A stretch of 64,000 nucleotides of DNA from Oxalobacteraceae bacterium UBA4003 (GTDB lineage Bacteria > Pseudomonadota > Gammaproteobacteria > Burkholderiales > Burkholderiaceae_D), in assembly GCA_002384815.1 (NCBI GenBank), contig DGBN01000035.1, forward strand, positions 61,988 through 125,987, in the 5' to 3' direction. Shown in pieces: positions 8,543 to 17,268 of this stretch. The number at the start of each line of letters is the position of its first letter. The first letter of the stretch is position 1. The notes beneath the pieces are model-generated. The model did not search any database. It saw only the letters and a list, made by a program, of their open reading frames with translations, and was not told where the DNA came from. The position numbers and the translations under genes were made by a program.

Positions 8543-9664
8543 GTGAGCGAGCATTCAATTATTTTTTGGCATGAGGCAGGCGAAGAGTGCTCGGCGCGCT
8601 GGCAATCGGAAAACCGTAGCGCCGCGCCCAAACGCGTGCAAATTGCGGACGACAGAATGAATGCCGATTCGGCATTCCGTCTGGCCAGCGAAGGTAATGC
8701 CTTGCTGTGGCGCGGCGACTATCAGAATGCGCGACAGTTGCTGCAGGCGCTGGCACGCCGTACCGAAAAAAAGCCGCGCAAGACGGCGGCTTCGCCGCTG
8801 GACGCTTTCAATCTGCACCGGCAGGCGCAATCGCAACGTGCTCGTACGCTAGGCATGCTGCTGATAGAAGTGGCTGCCGATTACACGATAGGCTTGCGTC
8901 GTGCGCCGGACATCCGGCTCGCCTGCAATGAAGCTTATGGTGCAAGCCAGGGGGCGTTCGTGGTGTCCCTGCGCGAAATACTCGGCTTGATCGGTGCGCA
9001 TGAATGGAGCAAGAACGGTGTGGAAATCCCGACCTTGAATGCACGCATCCATCCTTGTTACGGCGTGTTTTCACCAGTGCGCGGCGAGTATCTGAATCTG
9101 ATTGCCGAAGCACCGTTGCCGACAACCAAACTGGCATTCGATATCGGCACCGGAACCGGCGTGATCGCAGCCTTGCTGGCGCATCGTGGCGTGGCAAAAG
9201 TGATCGCGACGGATCAGGATGTGCGGGCGCTGGCTTGCGCGCGCGAAAATCTGGCGCGGCTGGATATGCGCGATCGGGTGGACGTGATCGAAGCCGATCT
9301 TTTCCCGCTGGGAAAGGCTGCACTGATCGTGTGCAATCCACCATGGATACCGGCACGGCCGAATTCATCCATTGAACATGCGATCTACGATCCGGACAGT
9401 CGCATGCTGCGCGGTTTTCTGAATGGCTTGGCCGAGCATCTGGAGCCTAAAGGCGAGGGCTGGCTGATCCTGTCGGATCTGGCAGAACACTTGGGATTAC
9501 GTACTCGCGAAGCATTGCAGCAGATGATTGCCGATGCCGGATTGAAATTGATCAAGCGCATGGACATCAAGCCGACTCATGCGCGTGCAACGGATGAAAC
9601 CGATCCCTTGCACAGCGCGCGTTCGAAAGAGATCACATCCTTGTGGCGGCTTACCGCACGTTGA
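8543..9664 (+). CDS. Class I SAM-dependent methyltransferase, HemK/RsmC-like
   Basis: 373-residue protein. The N-terminal ~190 residues form a helical domain of unknown role. The Rossmann methyltransferase core starts at LAFDIGTGTGVIAALLA (residues ~198-212), with an acidic loop TDQD and the NPPW motif at 265-268, typical of enzymes that methylate amide or exocyclic amino nitrogens (HemK/PrmC, RsmC, N6-adenine enzymes). The substrate cannot be read from sequence. GTG 8543 is the likely start given the 2-nt gap from the upstream gene; ATG 8658 is an alternative that would remove the first 38 residues. Confidence 0.75.
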   Translation: MSEHSIIFWHEAGEECSARWQSENRSAAPKRVQIADDRMNADSAFRLASEGNALLWRGDYQNARQLLQALARRTEKKPRKTAASPLDAFNLHRQAQSQRARTLGMLLIEVAADYTIGLRRAPDIRLACNEAYGASQGAFVVSLREILGLIGAHEWSKNGVEIPTLNARIHPCYGVFSPVRGEYLNLIAEAPLPTTKLAFDIGTGTGVIAALLAHRGVAKVIATDQDVRALACARENLARLDMRDRVDVIEADLFPLGKAALIVCNPPWIPARPNSSIEHAIYDPDSRMLRGFLNGLAEHLEPKGEGWLILSDLAEHLGLRTREALQQMIADAGLKLIKRMDIKPTHARATDETDPLHSARSKEITSLWRLTAR

Positions 9665-9724
9665 TCAAGACACCTTCTCATTTTGCCTGAGCGAGAGTGA
9701 CAGTAATAAAGATAGAGGAAATAA

Positions 9725-9943
9725 ATGAGCAATAAACCCGCCCGCACACTTACTTTCAAATGCACGAAATGTACAAAGTCGGTTCAAGTCTTTTTGCAGA
9801 AGGTTTCAGCCTGCTCGCACATCCAACCGTATCAGGGCATCTGCAGCTGTGGCGAGATTAGACGTTATGCAACCGGGCAGAAGGATGCGGTCGAATCGTA
9901 TATGGCGTCGGAAGATGGCAGCTGGTCGCACCACCATCATTGA
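9725..9943 (+). CDS. Small zinc-ribbon-like protein with natural His tail
   Basis: 72-residue protein with a good ribosome binding site (GAGGAA, 6 nt before ATG). It carries CTKC at residues 13-16 and a Cys, Cys-x-Cys cluster (SAC..., ICSCGE), enough to build a zinc ribbon. The last six residues are SWSHHHH, an encoded tetra-histidine end. The metal-binding role is inferred from residue content only; family not recognised. It sits alone between the methyltransferase gene and convergent dbpA. Confidence 0.65.
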   Translation: MSNKPARTLTFKCTKCTKSVQVFLQKVSACSHIQPYQGICSCGEIRRYATGQKDAVESYMASEDGSWSHHHH

Positions 9944-9975
9944 TGCTTGGCTAGCAATCCTGGCACTGCTGCCAA

Positions 9976-11370
9976 TTAACCGTTATCGGTTTCTATAAAA
10001 CGCATTTTAAAATTGCGTCCCTTGATATTGCCGTTGCTTAAACTGGCGTACGCCTTGTCAGCGACACGTCTATCCAGTGCAACATAGGTCATGAATTCAA
10101 ACACATTGATCTTGCCGACCTGATCCTTCGTCAAACCGACATCCCCGGTCAACGCACCAAGCAAATCGCCGGGGCGCAATTTATCCTTCTTGCCGCCCAT
10201 GATGCATAGCGTCACCATAGGCGCGTGCAAGTCGCCGCCTTCCGCCGGTTCGGCAGATTTCAGGTCGAACCACTGCACGGATTTCTGCTGATATTCTTCG
10301 ATCAGCTTGACCCATTTTTTCTCGTTCGGTGCGCATAGACTCAGTGCCAGGCCTTTGCCCTGTCCGCGGCCGGTACGGCCTATGCGATGGATGTGCACTT
10401 CGGTATCCTTCGATACATCGACGTTGATCACTGCGCCCAATGATTGAATATCCAGTCCGCGTGCGGCCACATCGGTCGCCACCAGTACCGAGCAGCTTTG
10501 ATTCGCAAACAACACCAGGATTTCATCGCGTTCGCGTTGTTCCAGTTCGCCATATAAAGCCAGTGCGCTGAAACCTTGCGCGCGCAATTCTGCAGCCAGT
10601 TCGCGACAATGGATTTTGGTATTGCAGAATGCCAGCGTCGACACCGGGCGGTAATGCTTTAACAGTGTGGCGACAGCCGCGTTGCGGTCGTCGTAGCCGA
10701 CTTCATAAAACCGTTGTTCGATCTGACTGTCGTCGTGTTGTGCTTCGACCTTGACTTCAACCGGATCGCGCAAGAACTCGGCGCTGGCCTTGCGTATATC
10801 GTCCGGATAAGTGGCAGAAAACAGCAGGGTCTGGCGACGTTCAGGACAGGCACTGACGATGCCGGCGATCTCCTCATAAAACCCCATGTCGACCATGCGG
10901 TCGGCTTCATCCAGCACCAGCGTTTGTACGGTAGACAGATTGATCGTATTGCGGCTGATGTGATCGCGCAGACGTCCCGGTGTGCCGACCACGATATGTG
11001 CGCCATGTTCCAGTGATGCAATTTGCGGCCGCATAGGTGCGCCGCCGCACAGCGTCAACACCTTGATGTTGTCGGCAAAGCGGGCAAGCCGGCGCAATTC
11101 ATTGGAAACCTGATCAGCCAGTTCGCGTGTCGGACAAATCACCAAAGCCTGGATCGCAAACCAGGTCGGATTTAATTTCTGCAGCATGCCGATGCCGAAT
11201 GCCGCCGTCTTGCCGCTACCGGTTTTTGCCTGCGCAATCAGGTCGCGTAATTGCAATATCACCGGCAGGCTTTGCGCCTGTATGGGCGTCATCTCCCGAT
11301 AACCCAGGGCGTCGAGATTGCTCAACATGGCAGGAGAAAGGGCGAGGGCGGCGAAGGAACTTGGATTCAT
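9976..11370 (-). CDS. dbpA: DEAD-box ATP-dependent RNA helicase DbpA
   Basis: 464-residue helicase with motif I AKTGSGKT (48-55), DEAD (154-157) and SAT (185-187), plus HRIGRTGR in domain 2. The C-terminal ~75 residues (PGDLLGALTGDVGL, then VFEFMTYVALDR and GRNFKMRFIE) form the RNA-recognition domain that lets DbpA bind hairpin 92 of 23S rRNA during 50S assembly. ATG 11370 (MNPSSFAALALSP) was chosen because family members begin there; the longer in-frame extension to 11466 encodes an atypical basic stretch. No clear Shine-Dalgarno is visible at the chosen start. Confidence 0.9.
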   Translation of the reverse strand: MNPSSFAALALSPAMLSNLDALGYREMTPIQAQSLPVILQLRDLIAQAKTGSGKTAAFGIGMLQKLNPTWFAIQALVICPTRELADQVSNELRRLARFADNIKVLTLCGGAPMRPQIASLEHGAHIVVGTPGRLRDHISRNTINLSTVQTLVLDEADRMVDMGFYEEIAGIVSACPERRQTLLFSATYPDDIRKASAEFLRDPVEVKVEAQHDDSQIEQRFYEVGYDDRNAAVATLLKHYRPVSTLAFCNTKIHCRELAAELRAQGFSALALYGELEQRERDEILVLFANQSCSVLVATDVAARGLDIQSLGAVINVDVSKDTEVHIHRIGRTGRGQGKGLALSLCAPNEKKWVKLIEEYQQKSVQWFDLKSAEPAEGGDLHAPMVTLCIMGGKKDKLRPGDLLGALTGDVGLTKDQVGKINVFEFMTYVALDRRVADKAYASLSNGNIKGRNFKMRFIETDNG

Positions 11371-11713
11371 GTTGGGAGCTTGCGTGATGCGGAAATGGAC
11401 ACGCAGTCTAACAGGCATGAGCAGGCGCATGAAAAACCCGCAAAAACCGGCTCCAAAAATACGCATATTTCACGACTGAAGACTGTTCCCCGCATTATGA
11501 AAAAATAATATCGCGACGCAGCATACAAAAATTTCAATCAGCAAAATATCATTCCACATGCAGAAAAATAATATATAACTATATGATTATTAACGATTAA
11601 AAATAATTAAAATATCTTATATAAGACATTGTTGCTCTGCAAAATATCGCCTATGATTTATGCAGGTTTTTTCTTTTCTTGTTATTTCATGCATTTAACT
11701 CAGGAGAATCATC
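11371..11713. other. AT-rich promoter region upstream of aceA and dbpA
   Basis: 343 bp without genes. Bases ~11560-11640 are very AT-rich (runs such as TATATAACTATATGATT), unlike the flanking coding DNA. That fits a promoter/UP-element or nucleoid-protein-binding region controlling aceA. I could not assign a specific regulator site. Confidence 0.45.
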
Positions 11714-13045
11714 ATGGCAACTCGCGAACAGCAAATTCAGGCATTAAACAAGGACTGGGCCGAAAACCCGCGCTGGAAAAACATTACGCGCAATTACACC
11801 GCCGAAGACGTGGTGCGTTTGCGCGGCTCCCTGCCGATAGCTCACACGCTGGCGCAGCGCGGGGCGGAAAAGTTGTGGGAGATGTGCAATAACGAGCCCT
11901 TCGTCAATTCACTCGGTGCCTTGACCGGCAATCAGGCGATGCAACAGGTCAAGGCCGGCTTGAAGGCGATCTACCTGTCGGGCTGGCAGGTTGCCGGTGA
12001 CGCCAACCTGGCGGGAGAAATGTATCCGGACCAATCGCTGTATCCGGCCAACTCGGTGCCTATGGTGGTCAAGCGCATCAACAACACCTTCCAGCGTGCA
12101 GACCAGATTCAATGGTCGGAAGACAGCGGCGATACGGATTTTTTTGCCCCCATCGTGGCAGATGCCGAAGCCGGTTTTGGTGGCGTCCTGAACGCCTACG
12201 AACTGATGAAGTCGATGATAGAGGCCGGCGCTGCAGGTGTGCACTTCGAAGATCAACTGGCATCGGTAAAAAAATGCGGTCACATGGGTGGCAAGGTGTT
12301 GGTGCCTACGCGTGAAGCTGTCGAGAAGTTGAACGCTGCACGTCTGGCAGCAGATGTATGCGGTACAACGACGCTGGTGATTGCGCGCACCGATGCTGAA
12401 GCCGCGGACTTGCTGACGTCTGATGTGGACGACAACGACCAGCCATTTTTGACAGGCGAGCGCACAGTAGAAGGTTTTTACAAAACCAGACCAGGTTTCG
12501 ATCAGGCGGTATCGCGCGGATTGGCTTATGCGCCGTATGTCGATATGTTGTGGTGTGAAACCGGCAAGCCGGATCTGGTTTTTGCGAAAAAATTTGCCGA
12601 TGCCATACACGCAAAATTCCCCGGCAAGATGCTGGCCTATAACTGCTCGCCATCCTTCAACTGGAGAAAGAATCTGGACGATGCCACCATCGCTACATTC
12701 CAGAAGGAACTGGGTGCGATGGGCTACAAGTTCCAGTTCATCACACTGGCCGGTTTCCATTCGCTGAACTACTCGATGTTCAATCTGGCGCACGGTTATG
12801 CGCGCAATCAGATGTCTGCCTTCGTCGAGTTGCAGGAAGCCGAATTCGCTGCCGCCGCGCAGGGTTTCACGGCGGTCAAACATCAACGCGAAGTCGGCAC
12901 CGGTTATTTCGATGCCATCACGCAGGTCATCCAGCAAGGGCAGTCGTCGACGACGGCATTGCACGGCTCGACCGAAGACGAACAATTCTTCGATACCAAC
13001 AAACTCGCAAAAACCTGCATTACAGGCCATAAAAACGCGGCCTGA
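11714..13045 (+). CDS. aceA: Isocitrate lyase
   Basis: 443-residue enzyme that cleaves isocitrate to glyoxylate and succinate, the first step of the glyoxylate shunt used during growth on acetate or fatty acids. The catalytic signature KKCGHMGGK is at residues 186-194 with the catalytic Cys. VADAEAGFGG and NCSPSFNW are further family motifs. AGGAGA lies 7 nt before ATG. It is followed by a long hairpin and then aceB on the same strand. The 373-codon frame on the opposite strand is a shadow. Confidence 0.97.
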   Translation: MATREQQIQALNKDWAENPRWKNITRNYTAEDVVRLRGSLPIAHTLAQRGAEKLWEMCNNEPFVNSLGALTGNQAMQQVKAGLKAIYLSGWQVAGDANLAGEMYPDQSLYPANSVPMVVKRINNTFQRADQIQWSEDSGDTDFFAPIVADAEAGFGGVLNAYELMKSMIEAGAAGVHFEDQLASVKKCGHMGGKVLVPTREAVEKLNAARLAADVCGTTTLVIARTDAEAADLLTSDVDDNDQPFLTGERTVEGFYKTRPGFDQAVSRGLAYAPYVDMLWCETGKPDLVFAKKFADAIHAKFPGKMLAYNCSPSFNWRKNLDDATIATFQKELGAMGYKFQFITLAGFHSLNYSMFNLAHGYARNQMSAFVELQEAEFAAAAQGFTAVKHQREVGTGYFDAITQVIQQGQSSTTALHGSTEDEQFFDTNKLAKTCITGHKNAA

Positions 13046-13053
13046 AAACTGCC

Positions 13054-13092
13054 TCTGAAAGATCGCACTTCACAAGAGTGCGATCTTTCAGA
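13054..13092. terminator. Perfect 16-bp hairpin between aceA and aceB
   Basis: TCTGAAAGATCGCACT (13054-13069) pairs exactly with 13077-13092 around a 7-nt loop. No T-tract follows on either strand, so it may be a transcript-end stabiliser or processing signal that sets aceA and aceB mRNA ratios rather than a classic intrinsic terminator. Confidence 0.75.
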
Positions 13093-13172
13093 AAACAACA
13101 CACAGCATCAGACGACTTGAACAAAATTTAATTTACTCATTTTGAATAACTAATTGATAGACGGAGACAAGC

Positions 13173-14771
13173 ATGGCAGAGATCACACTGGACATCCCGG
13201 CAGGAATCGAAATTGAAGGTGAGTTCAACGAAGAGTACGAACAAGTTTTGACGCCTGATGCCTTAGCGCTGGTCGCCAAATTGAGCCGTGCATTTGAAGC
13301 GCGTCGTCAGGCTTTATTGGGCGTGCGCACTGAACGTGCGAAGCGTATCGATGCCGGCGAGCGTCCGGATTTTTTGCCAGAGACAGCGCACATCCGTGCT
13401 GGTGACTGGCGCATCGCACCGATTCCAGCCGCTCTGGAATGCAGGCGCGTCGAAATTACCGGCCCGGTAGATCGCAAGATGGTGATCAATGCACTTAACT
13501 GCGGCGCGGATATTTACATGGCCGATTTTGAAGATGCGAATACACCTAACTGGGACAACCAGATTCGCGGTCAGCTTAATTTGATTGATGCCGTACGCAA
13601 GACCATTACGCTGGATACCAACGGCAAGCATTACAAACTCAATGACAAACTCGCGACCTTGATGGTGCGGCCGCGCGGCTGGCATCTGGATGAGAAGCAT
13701 GTGCTGGTCGATGGCAAGCGCGTGTCGGGCGGCATCTTTGACTTCGCCATATTCATGTGCCATAACGCACATGAGTTGCTGGGGCGCGGTTCAGGTCCGT
13801 ATTTCTATCTGCCAAAACTGGAGTCGCATCAGGAAGCGCGTTTGTGGAATGATATTTTCATCATGACGCAAAAAGAACTTGGCCTGCCGCAAGGCACGAT
13901 CAAGGCGACTGTACTGATAGAAACGATACTTGCCGCATTCGAGATGGAAGAAATTCTTTATGAGCTGAGAGAGCATAGCGCCGGCCTGAATGCAGGGCGT
14001 TGGGATTACATCTTCTCGTGCATAAAGAAGTTCAGGCTGGACAAGGACTTTTGCCTGGCCGATCGCGCCAAGGTGACGATGACGGTGCCATTCATGCGCT
14101 CCTACGCATTGTTGCTATTAAAAACCTGTCATCAGCGTGGTGCGCATGCGATGGGTGGAATGGCGGCGCTGATTCCGATCAAGAACGATCCCGCCAGAAA
14201 TGAGATTGCAATGAACGCAGTGCGTATCGACAAGGAACGCGATGCTGTCGATGGTTACGACGGCGGCTGGGTTGCGCATCCGGGCTTGGTTGATCTGGCA
14301 ATGACGGAATTCAAAAAAATCCTGGGAGACAAAGCCAACCAGATCGAAAAACTGCGTCCCGATGTAGACGCGACGGCCGACGATCTGCTCAACTTCCAGC
14401 CGGAGACGCCAATCACCGAAGCCGGCCTGCGTTACAACATCAACGTCGGCATTCATTACCTCGGCAGCTGGCTGGATGGCAACGGCTGCGTGCCGATTCA
14501 TAACCTGATGGAAGATGCAGCCACGGCCGAGATCAGTCGTTCGCAAGTATGGCAATGGATACATTCAAGCAAGGGCGTGCTGGATGACGGCCGCAAAATC
14601 ACCGTCGCGATGGTGCGTGTGATGATTCCGGAAGAACTGGCAAAGGTAAAACAGCAGGCACCAAACGGCGTCAGCCCAAGCTATGAACGTGCAGCGAATA
14701 TATTTGAGGAGATGTCGACGGCACTATCGTTTGCAGAATTTCTGACTTTGCCCTTGTACGAAGAAATTTGA
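13173..14771 (+). CDS. aceB: Malate synthase A
   Basis: 532-residue enzyme that condenses glyoxylate with acetyl-CoA to malate, the second glyoxylate-shunt step. Length and motifs fit isoform A: ADFEDANTPNWDN, RPRGWHLDEKHV and the catalytic-region GRWDYIFS, with INVGIHYLGSWLDGNGC near the C-terminus. GGAGAC precedes ATG. It sits 127 bp after aceA, separated by a hairpin, and has no aceK neighbour. Confidence 0.97.
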   Translation: MAEITLDIPAGIEIEGEFNEEYEQVLTPDALALVAKLSRAFEARRQALLGVRTERAKRIDAGERPDFLPETAHIRAGDWRIAPIPAALECRRVEITGPVDRKMVINALNCGADIYMADFEDANTPNWDNQIRGQLNLIDAVRKTITLDTNGKHYKLNDKLATLMVRPRGWHLDEKHVLVDGKRVSGGIFDFAIFMCHNAHELLGRGSGPYFYLPKLESHQEARLWNDIFIMTQKELGLPQGTIKATVLIETILAAFEMEEILYELREHSAGLNAGRWDYIFSCIKKFRLDKDFCLADRAKVTMTVPFMRSYALLLLKTCHQRGAHAMGGMAALIPIKNDPARNEIAMNAVRIDKERDAVDGYDGGWVAHPGLVDLAMTEFKKILGDKANQIEKLRPDVDATADDLLNFQPETPITEAGLRYNINVGIHYLGSWLDGNGCVPIHNLMEDAATAEISRSQVWQWIHSSKGVLDDGRKITVAMVRVMIPEELAKVKQQAPNGVSPSYERAANIFEEMSTALSFAEFLTLPLYEEI

Positions 14772-14780
14772 TTGAGGGGT

Positions 14781-14801
14781 GGGGCTGCGCATCGCAGTCC
14801 C
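14781..14801 (+). terminator. Hairpin just after aceB
   Basis: GGGGCTGCG (14781-14789) faces CGCAGTCCC (14793-14801) with a CAT loop: 9 pairs including one G-U. It begins 9 nt after the aceB stop. No T-run follows, so terminator function is inferred from position. Confidence 0.5.
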
Positions 14802-15132
14802 TATAGACCCTGACCCTGGAATACTTCCGGTAAATCGCTGTTTCTGCGACAGGGTTTTCCGCTCCTGCTCGATATCCCGCTGAGATCACTTGTGAAACGG
14901 AGACGCTTCGCGTGATTCTGCCGAACGATCCACACATCATGCCTAAAGGAAATCGGTTTTTAAATGGACTGGAGAACTGAACTCCAATGGATATATGCCT
15001 GCACGCAAACTTCAATGCGCGCATCATAGGGATATGCATTGTTCGAAATGGATGGGCAAAGGAAAAATATCTACTACCGAGGTGAAAAGTGGCAATGTTC
15101 ATATCGATCATGTGCTGCAGGCTGGGGGAGTG
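14802..15132. other. Gap between aceB and the hemolysin III gene
   Basis: Open frames here lack coding character. If the hemolysin III gene starts further upstream than assigned (e.g. ATG 15046 or GTG 15082, both in frame), part of this stretch would be its 5' end. Nothing else stands out. Confidence 0.35.
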
Positions 15133-15750
15133 ATGGTTTACGGTGAAAGATTCAATAGCATCACGCATCTGTTCGGGGCCTTGCTGGCGGCGAGCGGAAC
15201 CGTGCTGTTATTGATACTTGCAATACGTGCCGGAGATCCCTGGCGCATCGTCAGTTTCAGTATTTATGGTGCAATGCTGCTGACGCTGTATCTGGTTTCC
15301 ACGCTGTATCACAGTGCCAGTGGCCATGCCAAGGATGTGCTGCGAAAATTCGATCACTGCGCCATCTATCTGCTGATTGCCGGCAGCTATACGCCGTTTG
15401 CGCTGGTAACGCTGCGCGGCCCATGGGGCTGGTCGCTGTTCGGTATCGTCTGGGGACTGGCCGTGCTCGGCGTGTTGCAGGAAATCTGGCTGGCGCGTGG
15501 TGCACGCATTGTGTCGCTGCTTATTTATCTTTTGATGGGCTGGCTGGCGATAGTCGCGATCGTACCGCTCCTCAATGCCTTGAGCTGGGGAGGTTTTCTG
15601 TGGCTGGTCGCCGGCGGTTTTTTATACACGCTGGGTATTGCTTTCTACGTGAGCGATCATCGTGTCAGACATGGTCACGGCGTCTGGCATCTGTTTGTAT
15701 TGGGCGGTAGCGTCTGCCATTACTTTGCCATTCTGCTTTACGTTGCCTGA
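15133..15750 (+). CDS. Hemolysin III family membrane protein (YqfA/PAQR type)
   Basis: 205-residue, seven-helix integral membrane protein of the hemolysin III/PAQR family. Conserved features are GERFNSITHLFGALLA at the N-terminus, STLYHSASGHAKDVLRKFDHCAIYLLIAGSYTPF (split here by the second and third helices) and the C-terminal HxxFVLGGSVCHYFAI, which supply the family's putative zinc-binding His/Asp/Ser residues. Despite the name, hydrolase-like or membrane-homeostasis roles are considered more likely in Gram-negatives. The start is uncertain: ATG 15133 matches the family's N-terminus but GGGGGAG sits very close to it. Confidence 0.8.
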   Translation: MVYGERFNSITHLFGALLAASGTVLLLILAIRAGDPWRIVSFSIYGAMLLTLYLVSTLYHSASGHAKDVLRKFDHCAIYLLIAGSYTPFALVTLRGPWGWSLFGIVWGLAVLGVLQEIWLARGARIVSLLIYLLMGWLAIVAIVPLLNALSWGGFLWLVAGGFLYTLGIAFYVSDHRVRHGHGVWHLFVLGGSVCHYFAILLYVA

Positions 15751-15755
15751 AAAAA

Positions 15756-16538
15756 TCAGCCTGGTACTGACGCTCTTTCGGCGCTGACAAACAGCAGGCA
15801 ATATGTAAGCGGCAGCATGCCATCTGCATCACGCAGGTTTTCATAACGTGCCTGTGCAGCTTGCCATTCCGTCTTGCCCATCATGCCGGTTCGTCTGGTG
15901 CCGCCGGTCTGGTTTGCGCCTATGCCGCGTATGCTGGTCAACAGCGTCTTGAAATCGGCGTGTTGTGTAACCCAGCGTTCGGCCTGGCACTGCACATTTT
16001 CAAAGCCGGCTGCATGCAGCGCACCCACGACTTGCTGTTCGCTGGCAAATGGCAGTACGCGTCTATGCCGGTCTATGTCGCCAAATGTACTTTCCAGTTC
16101 ATGCAGGCTGCCGCTGGTCAGCGTACTGAACAATAGCTGGCCGCCGGACTTCAGGACGCGCCGCAACTCGGGATAGGCAAGCTGCGGCTGGCACCATTGC
16201 AATGCCAGGCTGGACCAGGCGACATCAAAGCGCGCGTTGTTGAAGGGTAGTTGTTCCAGATCGCCGCATACGGCAGTCAATTGTCGCGCGTGCGCCTGGC
16301 GTGCCATTTCCGGCGACAGATCGCAGGCAACAAGCAAGGCATCCGGCCAATGTTGTGTAAGCAGCGCACTACTGGCGCCGGTACCGCAGCCACCGTCGAG
16401 TACGCATGCAGCGGGCATGGCCGGCAACAGTTGCGCCAGCCGTGCCGCGACCTCTTGCTGAAAGCTGGCGATGACGTCGTAATGAGCGGCCGCGCGGCTG
16501 AAGGAGAGACTGAGTTTTTGCTTGTCAAGATCAGGCAC
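15756..16538 (-). CDS. bioC: Malonyl-ACP O-methyltransferase
   Basis: 260-residue SAM-dependent methyltransferase that caps malonyl-ACP to start pimelate synthesis for biotin. N-terminal SFSRAAAHYD is typical of BioC, and the SAM loop reads VLDGGCGTGASS. LTSIRGIGANQTG matches the C-terminal family motif. The gene overlaps the end of bioH by 8 nt and is the last gene of the minus-strand bioF-bioH-bioC set. The methyl ester it adds is removed later by BioH, encoded next door. Confidence 0.92.
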   Translation of the reverse strand: MPDLDKQKLSLSFSRAAAHYDVIASFQQEVAARLAQLLPAMPAACVLDGGCGTGASSALLTQHWPDALLVACDLSPEMARQAHARQLTAVCGDLEQLPFNNARFDVAWSSLALQWCQPQLAYPELRRVLKSGGQLLFSTLTSGSLHELESTFGDIDRHRRVLPFASEQQVVGALHAAGFENVQCQAERWVTQHADFKTLLTSIRGIGANQTGGTRRTGMMGKTEWQAAQARYENLRDADGMLPLTYCLLFVSAERASVPG

Positions 16539-17268
16539 GGTAGAAATCTGCGATGGAAGCGCAGCAGTGCTGCTGGTCAGAAAGGAAGGGCGTATGCGCA
16601 GCTTCGGGAAGTATCTCGATTTTTGCCTGTGGCAAGGTATCGGCCAGCCATTGTGCTGCCGCGACCGGCATCAGCGGATCGCGCGTGCCGTGCAGCAGGA
16701 GCACCGGTTGCGTGATGTCGGCGACACTGGCGCGCAGATCGCTATTGCGTAACAAATTCAGGCCGGCTGTCAGGCTGTCGGCGGTAGGCAGCGGGTTAGC
16801 AGCCAGCATCTGCGTCAATGTGCGGGCAATGTTGCGCGCATGCACATCGTTCTGATTCGAGAGTGCCATGAAACGTTTCAGTGCCGTCGCAGGATTGTGC
16901 GCAACGGCGGCGATGAATTCATCCAGCACTGCCGGCGGCATGCCGTGCGGCCAGTCTGCGCGTTGTACGAAACTGGGAGTCGCACCAATTAAAATCAGGC
17001 GCGCGACGCGCTGCGGATGACGTCGTGCCGCATGCAAGGCCAGCAATGCACCCAGCGACCAGCCGCACAGGACGAGCGGCGTACTTGTCGCCGGCAACAT
17101 CGCATCCACCAGCGTATCCAGGTTATACGGTGTGACGGTTTCGCTCTGATCGTAACCGGGCAGGGCGGGGGTTTGCGTTGTGATGCCGTGTTGCGCAAGT
17201 TCGGCACATAGACCACTCCACACCATGGGATGCATGCCCCAGCCGTGCCATAGAAGCAAAGGATTCAT
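16531..17268 (-). CDS. bioH: Pimeloyl-ACP methyl ester carboxylesterase
   Basis: 245-residue alpha/beta hydrolase with the N-terminal LLLWHGWGMHPMVW oxyanion segment and the nucleophile elbow GWSLG. LLLHGTRDPLMPV contributes the acidic residue, and the His lies in EAAHTPFLS. BioH hydrolyses pimeloyl-ACP methyl ester to end the BioC-initiated elongation cycle. It overlaps bioF by 4 nt and bioC by 8 nt, so the three are translationally coupled. Confidence 0.92.
   Translation of the reverse strand: MNPLLLWHGWGMHPMVWSGLCAELAQHGITTQTPALPGYDQSETVTPYNLDTLVDAMLPATSTPLVLCGWSLGALLALHAARRHPQRVARLILIGATPSFVQRADWPHGMPPAVLDEFIAAVAHNPATALKRFMALSNQNDVHARNIARTLTQMLAANPLPTADSLTAGLNLLRNSDLRASVADITQPVLLLHGTRDPLMPVAAAQWLADTLPQAKIEILPEAAHTPFLSDQQHCCASIADFYRA

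Noticed and set aside
11371..11466. N-terminal extension of DbpA
   Set aside because: Basic, low-complexity stretch not seen in the family; ATG 11370 gives the canonical start.
11909..13030. 373-codon open frame antisense to aceA
   Set aside because: Shadow of the isocitrate lyase gene; no domain features and no ribosome binding site.
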